From Candidatus Omnitrophota bacterium (GTDB lineage Bacteria > Omnitrophota > Gorgyraeia > Gygaellales > Profunditerraquicolaceae): 14,897 nucleotides of DNA. How positions within the stretch are numbered: the stretch's first letter is position 1; the number at the start of each line of letters is the position of its first letter. A program made the translations under genes and the position numbers. The stretch covers positions 1 through 14,897 of the forward strand of contig JAPLLQ010000104.1 of NCBI GenBank assembly GCA_026387485.1, read 5' to 3'. Below, in pieces: positions 1 to 7,241 of the stretch. Under the pieces are notes generated by a model that saw only the letters and a list, made by a program, of their open reading frames with translations, was not told where the DNA came from and did not search any database.

Positions 1-92
1 GCAATCAGGGAGATCTTATGAAAGATGCCCCGGTCCTCTAGATCGCGCGGCTTGCCGATAACTAAGTTTTTTATCCTTTTAATTAAAGACAT
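1..92 (-). CDS. N-terminus of probable APC-family amino-acid permease (partial, runs off window)
   Basis: Only the first 30 codons are inside the window. The peptide begins MSLIKRIKNLVIGKPRD and continues with a stretch ending GIFHKISLIA. A basic cytoplasmic leader followed by 'GIFHKISL' just before the first membrane helix resembles the start of a group of APC-superfamily amino-acid permeases; that identification is from memory of the family and rests on a short stretch. The ATG at 92-90 overlaps the hppA stop codon as TAATG, and a Shine-Dalgarno-like GGAGAG lies about 11 bases upstream inside the hppA 3' end. This makes the start convincing even though the function is tentative. It is probably cotranscribed and translationally coupled with hppA. 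It could be another membrane transporter. Confidence 0.55.
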   Translation of the reverse strand, partial: MSLIKRIKNLVIGKPRDLEDRGIFHKISLI

Positions 93-2344
93 TAAAAACC
101 TGACTCTCCTTTTCTCTGTTTAAAACTCAATGCCCCATGTTTAGAATAAATAATAGCACCGCCGATTAATATTGTACAGATTAAAATAGCAACAATTACC
201 CGCGGGTCAGTCCTGCGGTAATGAATTAATATAGGCGCAGCCAATAAAGAAACTAAGTTGATAACCTTAATCATCGGGTTTAATGCCGGGCCAGAGGTGT
301 CCTTTAAAGGATCGCCCACGGTATCGCCGACAACTGATGCCTTATGCGCTTCTGAACCCTTACCTCCGTATAAACCATCTTCAATAGTTTTCTTGGCATT
401 ATCCCAGGCTCCGCCGGCAGTTGCCATAAAAACCGCTAAAAGTTGACCGGCAAGAATTACGCCGGCGAGAAAGCCGCCTAATGCCTCGACCTTTAAAAGC
501 ATGCCGATAAGTATCGGGCTGACCACAGCGATAAGCGCCAGGCCGACCAGCTCTTTTTGGGCGGAAACAGTACAAATTTCTACTGCTTTTTTATAATCCG
601 GCTTGACTTTACCTTCCATTAAACCCGGTATATGGAATTGTCTGCGTACTTCATCAACAATTAAAGCCGCTGCCCGGGCAACCGAATTAATAGTCAAACT
701 GGTAAATAAACAAGGTATTGCTCCTCCCAGAAGCAGGCCGATAAAAACCACTGGCTCAGAAACCCGGATACCGGTGTTTAATAATCTCAAACCTTCGGCT
801 ACACCCATCTGTGAACCAAATAGCGATACCGCGGCGATTACTGCTGAACCAATCGCTACACCTTTAGTAATTGCTTTAGTCGTATTACCTACCGCGTCTA
901 AGTCAGCCATAATCTTGCGGGCCTTTGGTTCAAGACGAGCCATCTCGCCGATACCATTGGCATTATCGGCAATCGGGCCGAAGGAATCCATCGCCACATT
1001 ATTTCCGGTTAAGGTAAGCATACCAATACCGGTCATCGCTACGCCATAAAGGACATAGATTACCGGCTGGCCCCAATAAATTACCACCGCTGCCATAATC
1101 GTCGCGGCGATAACCACAAATTGCCAGGCTGAAGACTCAAAACCAATCGAGAGCCCGCGCAGAATCAAAGTTGCTGAACCTGTCTGGGAGGATCTGGCGA
1201 TTTCTTTTACCGGAGCATGATGGGTGTGGGTAAAATATTTAGTGATCTCATCAATAAGGATGGCTAAAACTATACCTACGCCTACTGAGAAAAATGCCCG
1301 CCATTCATGCATATAGTAATGTGCCAAAAACATAAATGCCACCATTGAAATAGCGGCTGAAGAGTAAAAACCGCGGTTAATACTACCTAAAGCATCCCCG
1401 GATTCATTTCCCTTTTTACCCTTTACTAAATAAGTCCCGATAATTGAGGAGAGTACACCGATACCGCGCACCAGAAGCGGAAAGATTATCCACTTAATCT
1501 CACTGGTAAGTGTAACCAAGGCTAAACCCAAAATCAATCCGGAAACAATAGTTACTTCGTAAGACTCAAAAATATCCGCGGCCATACCCGCGCAGTCACC
1601 GACATTATCACCGACTAAATCAGCGATAACCGCGGCATTACGAGGATCATCCTCGGGGATATTCTTCTCTACCTTCCCTACTAAATCCGCTCCCACATCC
1701 GCGGCTTTAGTGAAGATACCTCCACCGACACGCATAAATAAAGCCAGAAGTGTTCCGCCAAAACCAAAACCTAATAAAACATCGGGCGAGGCAATACCGA
1801 ATATAAGAAAAATAACCGTCCCGCCTAAAAGGCCAAGGCCATCAGTAAGCATGCCAGTGACGGTACCTGAACGATAAGCGATCTGTAACGCCTCGGAGAA
1901 ACTCCTGCGCGAAGCGCTGGCCACCCGGACATTCCCTTCCACAGCCATGCGCATACCAAATTGGCCGACCATAAGTGAAAATGAAGCGCCCATAATAAAA
2001 GCCACTGCCCTGCCTATACCGACGATTAAACGGACCATATCCGGGCTAAAATTTTTAAAGCGCTGTAATGCCTCCTCAGTCGGGGGAATAACATAAACCG
2101 AGAAAAATAAAACTACTGTCAAAATAAAGATTAAAGGCAGGATACTCTTTAGCTGACGAGTCAAATATGCGTCCGCGCCCTGCCGGATAGCAAGCCAGAC
2201 CTCCTGCATCGCAGGCGTACCTTTATCTTTACGCATAATTTGAATACGTAAAAAAAGGGCATAACCGAGCCCTAAGAAAGCAATCACTAAAACCCCCCAA
2301 ATCGCATATACCTCAAACAAAGTTGTCTGTAGTGAACCGAACAT
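92..2344 (-). CDS. hppA: Membrane-bound proton-pumping pyrophosphatase, K+-independent type
   Basis: Integral membrane pyrophosphatase that hydrolyses cytoplasmic PPi and pumps H+ outward across the inner membrane. The 750-residue polytopic protein has the family signatures: DVGAD (216-220), EDDPRN (231-236), the DxxxDxxxD metal/PPi-binding run at 242-250 (DLVGDNVGD), the SFGPIADNANG region near 454-464, and the C-terminal GDTVGDP and KDTSGPALNP blocks (673-690). The diagnostic segment GNTTKAITKG carries Lys490 where K+-dependent enzymes have Ala, so a K+-independent H+ pump is predicted from established family knowledge. Na+ transport is less likely but not excluded by sequence alone. The ATG at 2344 follows an AAAGGAG ribosome binding site. 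It lies 21 bases after exbD, and its TAA overlaps the next gene's ATG. Confidence 0.96.
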   Translation of the reverse strand: MFGSLQTTLFEVYAIWGVLVIAFLGLGYALFLRIQIMRKDKGTPAMQEVWLAIRQGADAYLTRQLKSILPLIFILTVVLFFSVYVIPPTEEALQRFKNFSPDMVRLIVGIGRAVAFIMGASFSLMVGQFGMRMAVEGNVRVASASRRSFSEALQIAYRSGTVTGMLTDGLGLLGGTVIFLIFGIASPDVLLGFGFGGTLLALFMRVGGGIFTKAADVGADLVGKVEKNIPEDDPRNAAVIADLVGDNVGDCAGMAADIFESYEVTIVSGLILGLALVTLTSEIKWIIFPLLVRGIGVLSSIIGTYLVKGKKGNESGDALGSINRGFYSSAAISMVAFMFLAHYYMHEWRAFFSVGVGIVLAILIDEITKYFTHTHHAPVKEIARSSQTGSATLILRGLSIGFESSAWQFVVIAATIMAAVVIYWGQPVIYVLYGVAMTGIGMLTLTGNNVAMDSFGPIADNANGIGEMARLEPKARKIMADLDAVGNTTKAITKGVAIGSAVIAAVSLFGSQMGVAEGLRLLNTGIRVSEPVVFIGLLLGGAIPCLFTSLTINSVARAAALIVDEVRRQFHIPGLMEGKVKPDYKKAVEICTVSAQKELVGLALIAVVSPILIGMLLKVEALGGFLAGVILAGQLLAVFMATAGGAWDNAKKTIEDGLYGGKGSEAHKASVVGDTVGDPLKDTSGPALNPMIKVINLVSLLAAPILIHYRRTDPRVIVAILICTILIGGAIIYSKHGALSFKQRKGESGF

Positions 2345-2365
2345 TTTCTTTCTTTCTCCTTTCTT

Positions 2366-2773
2366 CTATTCTGACTTTGCCATAATATTAAGGTTTTTTA
2401 TGCCCAATTCATTCAAGGTATCAAGTATGGAAACAAGATCCTTGAACCTGACCATCTTATCCGATATAAGAATAACCTCTAAGTTGGGACTGCCTTTATG
2501 TATCGCGCTAAGTTTTGACTTAAGGCTCTTTCTGGTTACCATTTCATTATCTAGATAGAGCAAGTTCTCATTGGTAACCGTGATATTGACCTGATCCCTG
2601 GCATTCTGGATTGGCTTGGCACTGGGAGCATCCGGAAGATTTCCCTTGATACTTGATTGAAGGATCAAAGGCGTAGTAATCATAAATATAATCAGCAGCA
2701 CTAGGATCACATCGGTAAAAGGAGTGATGTTTATCTCAGCCATTAATTTTTGTTTGCGCGGCAGGTTGATCAT
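2366..2773 (-). CDS. exbD: ExbD/TolR-family biopolymer transport protein
   Basis: Single-pass inner-membrane protein, 135 residues, that works with an ExbB/TolQ pentamer to turn ion gradient into mechanical work on TonB- or Tol-type envelope partners. A short basic cytoplasmic head (MINLPRKQK) precedes the transmembrane helix. The helix contains the motif INITPFTDVILVLL, in which Asp21 is the conserved proton-carrying residue. The remaining 100 or so residues form the periplasmic domain typical of the family (NITVTNEN, ..LYLDNE.., VILISDKMVRF). The start codon shares an ATGA overlap with the exbB stop, so translation is coupled. No TonB, TolA, TolB or Pal gene is visible, so ExbD and TolR roles cannot be separated here. 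Confidence 0.93.
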   Translation of the reverse strand: MINLPRKQKLMAEINITPFTDVILVLLIIFMITTPLILQSSIKGNLPDAPSAKPIQNARDQVNITVTNENLLYLDNEMVTRKSLKSKLSAIHKGSPNLEVILISDKMVRFKDLVSILDTLNELGIKNLNIMAKSE

Positions 2774-3387
2774 CTTTTTTTAATATTAATCAAATCCATA
2801 GTTTCTGAAGCGGACAATTCCATATCTTTAATAAAACTATCTATTTTCTTAATAAAATAATTGTAAGCCACTACTGCCGGGACAGCCACACAAAGCCCGG
2901 CTGCGGTGCAGATTAAAGCCTCGGAGATCCCGTTTATAACTACGCTTATCCCCCCTGAGCCGGCTGCAGAGATATCATGAAAGGCGCGGATAATCCCTAA
3001 GACTGTCCCGAAAAGCCCGATATAAACCGCAACACTTCCGATCGTCCCGACTATCGCGGTGAATTTCTCTAAAGTCGTAGTTTCAATAACAATCTGACGC
3101 TCCATATTATTAGATATTTCTTTCTCGCCGTGGCTATGAAAACTCACCCCCGCATAGACCACCGCGGCAAATGGAGTATTCGCTGACTTAGATACTTCAA
3201 GGGCTTTTTTTATCTCGCCTCTTTCTAATTCTTTAGCCACATTCAGCATAAAATCTTTTCTTTTTACCCTTGATCTGCTGCGATAGTAAACGCATCTTTC
3301 TAATATGATGGCAACCGATAAAACAGAACAGGCGAGCAGAATATACATAGTAATCCCGCCGATATTAAGTAACTGCCACATAGTCAT
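2770..3387 (-). CDS. exbB: ExbB/TolQ/MotA-family proton channel protein
   Basis: Inner-membrane channel-forming partner of the downstream ExbD. An N-terminal membrane helix (about residues 9-30) is followed by a cytoplasmic basic loop (YYRSRSRVKRKDF). The conserved MotA/TolQ/ExbB domain follows: LEKFTAIVGTIGSVAVYIGLFGTVLGI, then ISEALICTAAGLCVAVPAVVAYNYF, which are helices 2 and 3 lining the pore. Length (about 205 residues) is normal. The frame has a GTG at 3390, but the AAGGAGG at 3393-3399 would be only 2 bases from it; ATG 3387 lies at a workable 5-base spacing and ATG 3381 at 11. I chose 3387. The TGA stop overlaps exbD as ATGA, which shows TGA is a normal stop in this genome. Confidence 0.93.
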   Translation of the reverse strand: MTMWQLLNIGGITMYILLACSVLSVAIILERCVYYRSRSRVKRKDFMLNVAKELERGEIKKALEVSKSANTPFAAVVYAGVSFHSHGEKEISNNMERQIVIETTTLEKFTAIVGTIGSVAVYIGLFGTVLGIIRAFHDISAAGSGGISVVINGISEALICTAAGLCVAVPAVVAYNYFIKKIDSFIKDMELSASETMDLINIKKR

Positions 3388-3392
3388 CACAA

Positions 3393-3413
3393 CCTCCTTG
3401 TCTACGAAGACAA
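3393..3413 (-). promoter_or_regulatory. exbB Shine-Dalgarno with adjoining small hairpin
   Basis: AAGGAGG (3393-3399) is the ribosome binding site of exbB. Immediately upstream on the minus strand, TTGTCT-TCGT-AGACAA (3413-3398) can form a 6-bp stem with a 4-nt loop whose 3' arm includes the first A residues of the ribosome binding site. The stem is seen directly; an effect on exbB translation is inference. Confidence 0.5.
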
Positions 3414-3444
3414 CACCCGCGCAATTCCGTTAAGCGCGGGGTGT
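3413..3444 (-). terminator. Strong GC-rich hairpin after the hydrogenase operon (possible weak terminator or processing site)
   Basis: On the minus strand ACACCCCGCGC (3444-3434) and GCGCGGGTGT (3422-3413) pair almost perfectly, with one bulged C, around an 11-base loop. The 3' side is followed by TGTCTTCG, which is U-rich but lacks a clean U tract. The element lies 26 bases after the NuoI-like stop and before exbB. It may terminate part of the hydrogenase transcript, or stabilise or process an mRNA 3' end. I see no convincing promoter between it and exbB, so at least some readthrough into exbB-exbD-hppA seems likely. Confidence 0.5.
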
Positions 3445-3469
3445 CCCACCTATTATCTTCCTACAGAAC

Positions 3470-3823
3470 TTAATCTGCCCTAAAAACTACCTTTAATTTT
3501 TTATAGTCGAGTTGGGCCAACTCCACATCTCCAGACGCCTCCAAAGCTTTCTTAGGGCAGGAATCTACGCATTGAGCGCAATAAATACAGCGGCTTAAAT
3601 CAATCAAGGCTTCAAATTTTTTTTCGTCTAGCTTATTAATCGTAATCGCTCCGGTAGGGCAATCCTTCATGCAAAGCTTGCAACCGATACACTTCTGGGG
3701 GTAAAATTTTAATTTCCCGCGGTATTTATCCGGCATATCCAGTTTCTGGGCCGGATACCTGTTGGTAGCTGGTTTCTTAAAAATTGAACCCAATACCTCG
3801 CGCAACATCTTGCCTGGCCTCAT
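3470..3823 (-). CDS. NuoI/MbhN-like 2x[4Fe-4S] ferredoxin subunit of group 4 hydrogenase
   Basis: Electron-transfer subunit carrying two [4Fe-4S] clusters between a ferredoxin-type donor and the small subunit. The 117-residue product has two classic motifs, CIGCKLCMKDCP (Cys45, 48, 51, 55) and CIYCAQCVDSCP (Cys79, 82, 85, 89). A longer in-frame start at 3898 would add 25 residues lying wholly inside the H-subunit gene. ATG 3823 is preferred because it overlaps the H stop as ATGA, has AAGGGG 11 bases upstream, and begins MRPGKMLREVLGSIFKKP, the usual NuoI-type amphipathic start. It is shorter than NuoI of NADH dehydrogenases and closer in size to hydrogenase polyferredoxin subunits. It is the last gene of the operon. 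Confidence 0.92.
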   Translation of the reverse strand: MRPGKMLREVLGSIFKKPATNRYPAQKLDMPDKYRGKLKFYPQKCIGCKLCMKDCPTGAITINKLDEKKFEALIDLSRCIYCAQCVDSCPKKALEASGDVELAQLDYKKLKVVFRAD

Positions 3824-4761
3824 CTTAAAATTATCCCCTTGATAATAAGATTGATTAAAATCTGTAAGAATGCCAGTGGCACCATAAATTTCCAGCAAAA
3901 ATCAATCATCTGATCCATTCTTAGGCGAGCCACTATTGTGCGCAACAGTGAGATCAAGCTGACGATAAATAAAATCTTAATCATAAATAGAACGAAAGCG
4001 AATACCGGAGGAAGAGAGAATCCGAATGGCAAAAATACCGCTGCCAATAATGCGCTGCCCACGACCATCTCCACATCCAGCGTTAAGCGCAAAAAAGCAA
4101 AGAGCCTTCCACTATATTCGGTAAAGGAACCGGCAACCACTTCTGTCTCTGCCTCAGGGATATCAAAAGGGGTCTTCTCTAATTTACCCAAGAAGCTGAC
4201 TAAGGTTATCGCAAAGCCTAAAAGATTAAAGAACCAGAACCAATTATGTCCGGCGTAAAAATTAATTATTTCTTTTAACGACCAACTGCCCGCAAGAAGC
4301 GCTGAGGAAAGGATTCCCATAAAAAGCGGCACCTCGTAGGCAAATAACTGAGTCAAAGAACGCACTGAGCCTATCCTGGCGTATAAAGAAGTTGAATACC
4401 AGCCACCGATAAAAAAAGCCAGCGTCGGGATAGTCAATAAATATAAAACTACTATAATATCCCCGTTAAAAGAAAACAGCGACTCTTTATTCCAGAGTGG
4501 AATATAAAGAAACGCGGTTACTACCGCGGTCAAGGCGAAGAGCGGAGCTAATTTAAACATATTCTGGTTTGCCGCTTTCGGAATTATATCTTCCTTGGCT
4601 AAAAGCTTAATTAAATCCGCTACCGGCTGAAACCAGGGCGGCCCAAGCCTATTCTGTAAACGGGCATAAATTTTTCGATCGATATATTCCACGCTCAAGC
4701 CAAAAACACTGACAAAAAGCAGGCCGGGAAAAATGAGAATGGAGAATAGCATCCCTAACAT
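3820..4761 (-). CDS. NuoH/HycD/MbhM-like membrane-anchor subunit of group 4 hydrogenase
   Basis: Integral membrane subunit that joins the hydrophilic [NiFe] arm to the ion-pumping membrane arm. The 313 residues form about eight hydrophobic segments. Family landmarks are DRKIYARLQNRLGPP (28-42), FQPVADLIKLLAKED (44-58), AYEVPLFMG (141-149) and the acidic cytoplasmic loop EKTPFDIPEAETEVV (195-209) followed by GSFTEYSGRLFAF, plus LRTIVARLRMDQ near the C-terminus. These loops build the pocket that faces the last Fe-S cluster in complex I and Mbh-type hydrogenases. The ATG overlaps the large-subunit stop by 7 bases, and the TGA stop overlaps the NuoI-like ATG. The motifs do not by themselves separate quinone-reactive from hydrogenase versions. 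Confidence 0.94.
   Translation of the reverse strand: MLGMLFSILIFPGLLFVSVFGLSVEYIDRKIYARLQNRLGPPWFQPVADLIKLLAKEDIIPKAANQNMFKLAPLFALTAVVTAFLYIPLWNKESLFSFNGDIIVVLYLLTIPTLAFFIGGWYSTSLYARIGSVRSLTQLFAYEVPLFMGILSSALLAGSWSLKEIINFYAGHNWFWFFNLLGFAITLVSFLGKLEKTPFDIPEAETEVVAGSFTEYSGRLFAFLRLTLDVEMVVGSALLAAVFLPFGFSLPPVFAFVLFMIKILFIVSLISLLRTIVARLRMDQMIDFCWKFMVPLAFLQILINLIIKGIILR
3835..3840 (-). promoter_or_regulatory. Ribosome binding site fixing the NuoI-like start
   Basis: AAGGGG on the minus strand lies 11 bases before ATG 3823, inside the end of the NuoH-like gene. Together with the ATGA stop/start overlap it decides for the 117-residue product over the 142-residue reading. Confidence 0.6.
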
Positions 4762-5993
4762 TTCTTGAGCCTCTCCTCTAATTGCTTATTCAATTGGGTA
4801 AAGTCTATACCCTGTTGCTTATGCCACTCTATGCTGAATTGATGCAACTCGGGCCAGGTAATTGTCTTTTTATCCCGGCTATCTATGTGACTAAGTGAAA
4901 CCAAGCGGTCTGTGCAGGAGAAACAAGGATCAATTGCCGCGATAACAATCGGCATATCTGCCAAGTATCTATCCTTAAGCATATGTTTTACCGCCTGAAT
5001 ATTAGCTAAGGTTGGCGCCCTAATCTTAACCCGCTCAGGTTTATCAGTCCCATTTGCCTTGACATAATGCACATCTTCCCCGCGGGGAGCTTCATAACGG
5101 CTTAAAGCTTCGCCAGCGGGAATCATTCTCGGCGCTCGCACTGCTATCGGGCCTTCAGGTAAATTCTTAAGCACCTGGCGGATAATTTTATAAGACTCCA
5201 TCAGCTCTTTAACCCGGACTACGGTCCTGCCATAAACATCGCAGTGGTCATCAGTGATTACATCAAAGGAGATTTCCGCGTAGGCAGCATAGGGGTCATC
5301 TGCCCTGATATCACGCTTCACTCCGGAAGCCCGGGCAGTCGGGCCAACCGCGTCTAAACGCAGGGCATCATCATAAGAGACCACCCCTACCCCGGATAAT
5401 CTTTTGATAATCGTAGTTTCCTGGGTAGCTACCTCAATATAATATTTAGTTCTTTCCTCTAATATATCCACGGCTTTGAGTGTCTGCTGGATCTGCTCTG
5501 GATCAATATCGCGGCGCACTCCGCCGATAGTATTCATCCCGTAATTGACCCGGTTTCCGGTTAAAAGCGCTAAGATATCCATCACTACTTCTCTGTCGCG
5601 CCAAGAATACATAAGCAGAGTATCAAAACCAATCTCATGCCCGGCTACACCCAACCAGAGTAGATGGCTATGCACTCTTTCTAATTCGGCAATCAATGTG
5701 CGGATATAAAGGGCACGCTTAGGAACCACTAAGTTCGCAATCTCTTCCACCGCCTGGATAAAACAGGTGGCGTGGGCATGAGAACATATCCCGCAGACCC
5801 GTTCAATCAAATAAATATCCTGAATATAGGTCCTCTCCTCAGCTGCCTTTTCAATGCCGCGATGATTATAGCCTAAACGGATATCTACACCCATGATCTT
5901 CTCGCCCTTTAAGGCCACACTAAAACTCTCCGGTTCCTTTAATGCCGGATGTTGTGGGCCGAAAGGTATTTTAAATTCTTCGGAATTATGCAT
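4755..5993 (-). CDS. [NiFe] hydrogenase large subunit, group 4 (NuoD/MbhL-like), catalytic
   Basis: Catalytic large subunit, 412 residues, annotated easily but wrongly as NuoD. It begins with the family block IPFGPQHPAL (9-18) and GYNHRGIEK (41-49). Both [NiFe]-binding motifs are intact: ERVCGICSHAH with Cys67 and Cys70, and DPCFSCTDR with Cys357 and Cys360. Complex I NuoD and Fpo/Nuo relatives have lost these cysteines, so the protein should bind Ni-Fe(CN)2CO and catalyse H+ reduction or H2 oxidation. After Arg363 a 49-residue tail remains, as in large subunits matured by C-terminal proteolysis; the protease and hyp genes are not in this window. ATG 5993 has a strong GGGGAGGG site and an 8-base overlap with the NuoC-like gene. 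Confidence 0.95.
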   Translation of the reverse strand: MHNSEEFKIPFGPQHPALKEPESFSVALKGEKIMGVDIRLGYNHRGIEKAAEERTYIQDIYLIERVCGICSHAHATCFIQAVEEIANLVVPKRALYIRTLIAELERVHSHLLWLGVAGHEIGFDTLLMYSWRDREVVMDILALLTGNRVNYGMNTIGGVRRDIDPEQIQQTLKAVDILEERTKYYIEVATQETTIIKRLSGVGVVSYDDALRLDAVGPTARASGVKRDIRADDPYAAYAEISFDVITDDHCDVYGRTVVRVKELMESYKIIRQVLKNLPEGPIAVRAPRMIPAGEALSRYEAPRGEDVHYVKANGTDKPERVKIRAPTLANIQAVKHMLKDRYLADMPIVIAAIDPCFSCTDRLVSLSHIDSRDKKTITWPELHQFSIEWHKQQGIDFTQLNKQLEERLKKC

Positions 5994-6441
5994 TTTCCCT
6001 CCCCTTCCAATCTTTTCTTAAAGGGAATTGCTCTAGGGGCCAGTCATCGGTTAAAGGATAACGGTTACCTTCGGATAATCCTTCAACTTTAGCCCCGAAT
6101 AAATCCACAAGCTCTCTTTCGTAAATCTCTGCTCCCGGGAAATACCCGGTGACGGTTTTAATTACCGGATTATCTTTTGAAACAGAAGTTTTTAAATTAA
6201 TTACGCACCCAGACTCATCAGCTAAATGATAAATAAAACCTAACCTCTCCCCCTCATCTAACCCGGTAATAGTACAAAGATGTCCAAAATGCATTTGTTT
6301 GGCGATATAAACAAAAACTTCATTAAAATTTTCTAGTCCTACTGTAATAGAGATACGCCGGGCTCGAACTATATTAAATGTGCCATCAAGGTAGCTAAAT
6401 TTTTTAAGTAAATCTTCTTTAATACTTTCTTCTTTATTCAT
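5986..6441 (-). CDS. NuoC/HycE-N-like 30-kDa subunit of group 4 hydrogenase
   Basis: Hydrophilic structural subunit that packs on the large subunit. The 151-residue product shows the complex I 30-kDa signature PGAEIYERELVDLFG (102-116) and the closing pattern YPLTDDWPLEQFPLRKDW (128-145), where family members have L-P-D-W-P....PLRKD. It is encoded separately from the large subunit, as in Mbh, rather than fused as in HycE/HyfG. ATG 6441 has AGAGG 10 bases upstream and lies 5 bases after the NuoB-like stop. Its TAA is inside the start region of the large-subunit gene, giving an 8-base overlap and probable translational coupling. Confidence 0.92.
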   Translation of the reverse strand: MNKEESIKEDLLKKFSYLDGTFNIVRARRISITVGLENFNEVFVYIAKQMHFGHLCTITGLDEGERLGFIYHLADESGCVINLKTSVSKDNPVIKTVTGYFPGAEIYERELVDLFGAKVEGLSEGNRYPLTDDWPLEQFPLRKDWKGRENA

Positions 6442-6446
6442 TATAT

Positions 6447-6899
6447 TTACCTCTTTATGGCTTCTTCTTTTTCTTCCAGGCTAGTTAACAATTTTACTAC
6501 TCCGTCAATAATCGCCTTGGGGCTGGCTGGGCAACCCGGGATATAGGCTGAGACCGGAATAACCGCATTAATTCCCGATTCAACATTGTAACAACCATCA
6601 AATACCCCTCCGCTGCAGGCGCAAGTCCCTACCGCCACCACGAATTTTGGCTCCGGCATCTGCTCGTAAATCCTGATCAGCCTATCCTTAATCTGAGAAG
6701 TAACCGGGCCTGAGCAAACCAGAATATCAGCATGCCGAGGCGTGCCTTTTAAGATTATGCCGAAACGCTCAAGGTCATAGCGTGGAGTTAACGCGGCAAT
6801 AATCTCAATATCGCAAGCATTGCAGGCGCCGGTATTAAAATGCAGGATCCAGGGAGATTTAATCCTGGCCCAAGTAACTATTTTTTTAACTAAGCTCAT
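6447..6899 (-). CDS. NuoB/MbhJ-like small subunit with proximal [4Fe-4S] cluster
   Basis: Fe-S small subunit that passes electrons directly to the [NiFe] site. In 150 residues it has the hydrogenase-type motif GACNACDIE (Cys26, Cys29), GTCACSGG (Cys93) and PGCPASP (Cys123), which supply the four cluster ligands. Respiratory complex I NuoB has two adjacent cysteines at the first motif; C-x-x-C followed by DIE is the form found in Ech/Mbh/Hyc-type energy-converting hydrogenases and supports that assignment. It is shorter than many NuoB proteins but normal for this group. The upstream AAAAAG gives only a weak ribosome binding site, so translation may depend on reinitiation after the NuoA-like gene 6 bases before. 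Confidence 0.94.
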   Translation of the reverse strand: MSLVKKIVTWARIKSPWILHFNTGACNACDIEIIAALTPRYDLERFGIILKGTPRHADILVCSGPVTSQIKDRLIRIYEQMPEPKFVVAVGTCACSGGVFDGCYNVESGINAVIPVSAYIPGCPASPKAIIDGVVKLLTSLEEKEEAIKR

Positions 6900-6905
6900 A
6901 TCTTT

Positions 6906-7238
6906 TTACTTTTTTAATAGTATAAATAAACCAACAATCGCTCCGACAATATAAATTGCTGCCATAACATAAGCCCCCTGACCGGAAAAAGGCACAGTAG
7001 CAATCATTAAAGTTGCCACGTGAGCTAAGGTAAAGAAAAAGGCAAAAGGAAAAAACTGGCTGTAATCCGGCTGGGCATTATTGTTATAGTTTTCCTCTCC
7101 GCAAGCATAAGACTCTCTTGTGCCGGCTGCGGATTTTTTTACCCGAAAGGAAAGCTTCTTTAAAAACAGGGTAAGTATAATTAATGTAAAGAGTATGCCT
7201 ATAAAAACTACCGGGGGGCTGATTAACCAATTTTTCAT
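6906..7238 (-). CDS. NuoA-like membrane subunit in a hydrogenase operon
   Basis: Small membrane protein of 110 residues with three hydrophobic segments (about 9-26, 62-83, 88-107). The loop after helix 1 contains ESYACGEEN with Cys46, matching the Y-E-C-G loop of NuoA/ND3. Helix 2 begins with PDYSQFFPFAFFF as in that family. The acidic F-D-V-E motif normally found in helix 2 is not present; the corresponding stretch reads TLAHVATLMI. The gene sits between the NuoK-like and NuoB-like genes, the slot used by mbhI in Mbh operons and next to B as in nuo/fpo operons. Identification as NuoA-like is fairly firm from Y-A-C-G plus position; its role at the H/J/K interface is inferred. Confidence 0.82.
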   Translation of the reverse strand: MKNWLISPPVVFIGILFTLIILTLFLKKLSFRVKKSAAGTRESYACGEENYNNNAQPDYSQFFPFAFFFTLAHVATLMIATVPFSGQGAYVMAAIYIVGAIVGLFILLKK

Positions 7239-7241
7239 AGG

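Noticed and set aside
242..250. Leu in the pyrophosphatase motif DLVGDNVGD (residues 242-250 of HppA) where many members have Asn, as a sign of inactivation
   Set aside because: The three aspartates of DxxxDxxxD are intact and, as far as I recall, Leu occurs at this place in other family members.
603..1049. Plus-strand ORFs opposite hppA and opposite the hydrogenase genes (for example also 8898-9503 and 11724-12101)
   Set aside because: They mirror strongly coding minus-strand genes, have no recognisable domains, promoters or ribosome binding sites, and their composition is that of an antisense shadow.
3824..3898. Longer N-terminus for the NuoI-like protein
   Set aside because: The added 25 residues lie wholly within the NuoH-like gene and are not NuoI-like; the ATGA overlap and ribosome binding site support 3823.
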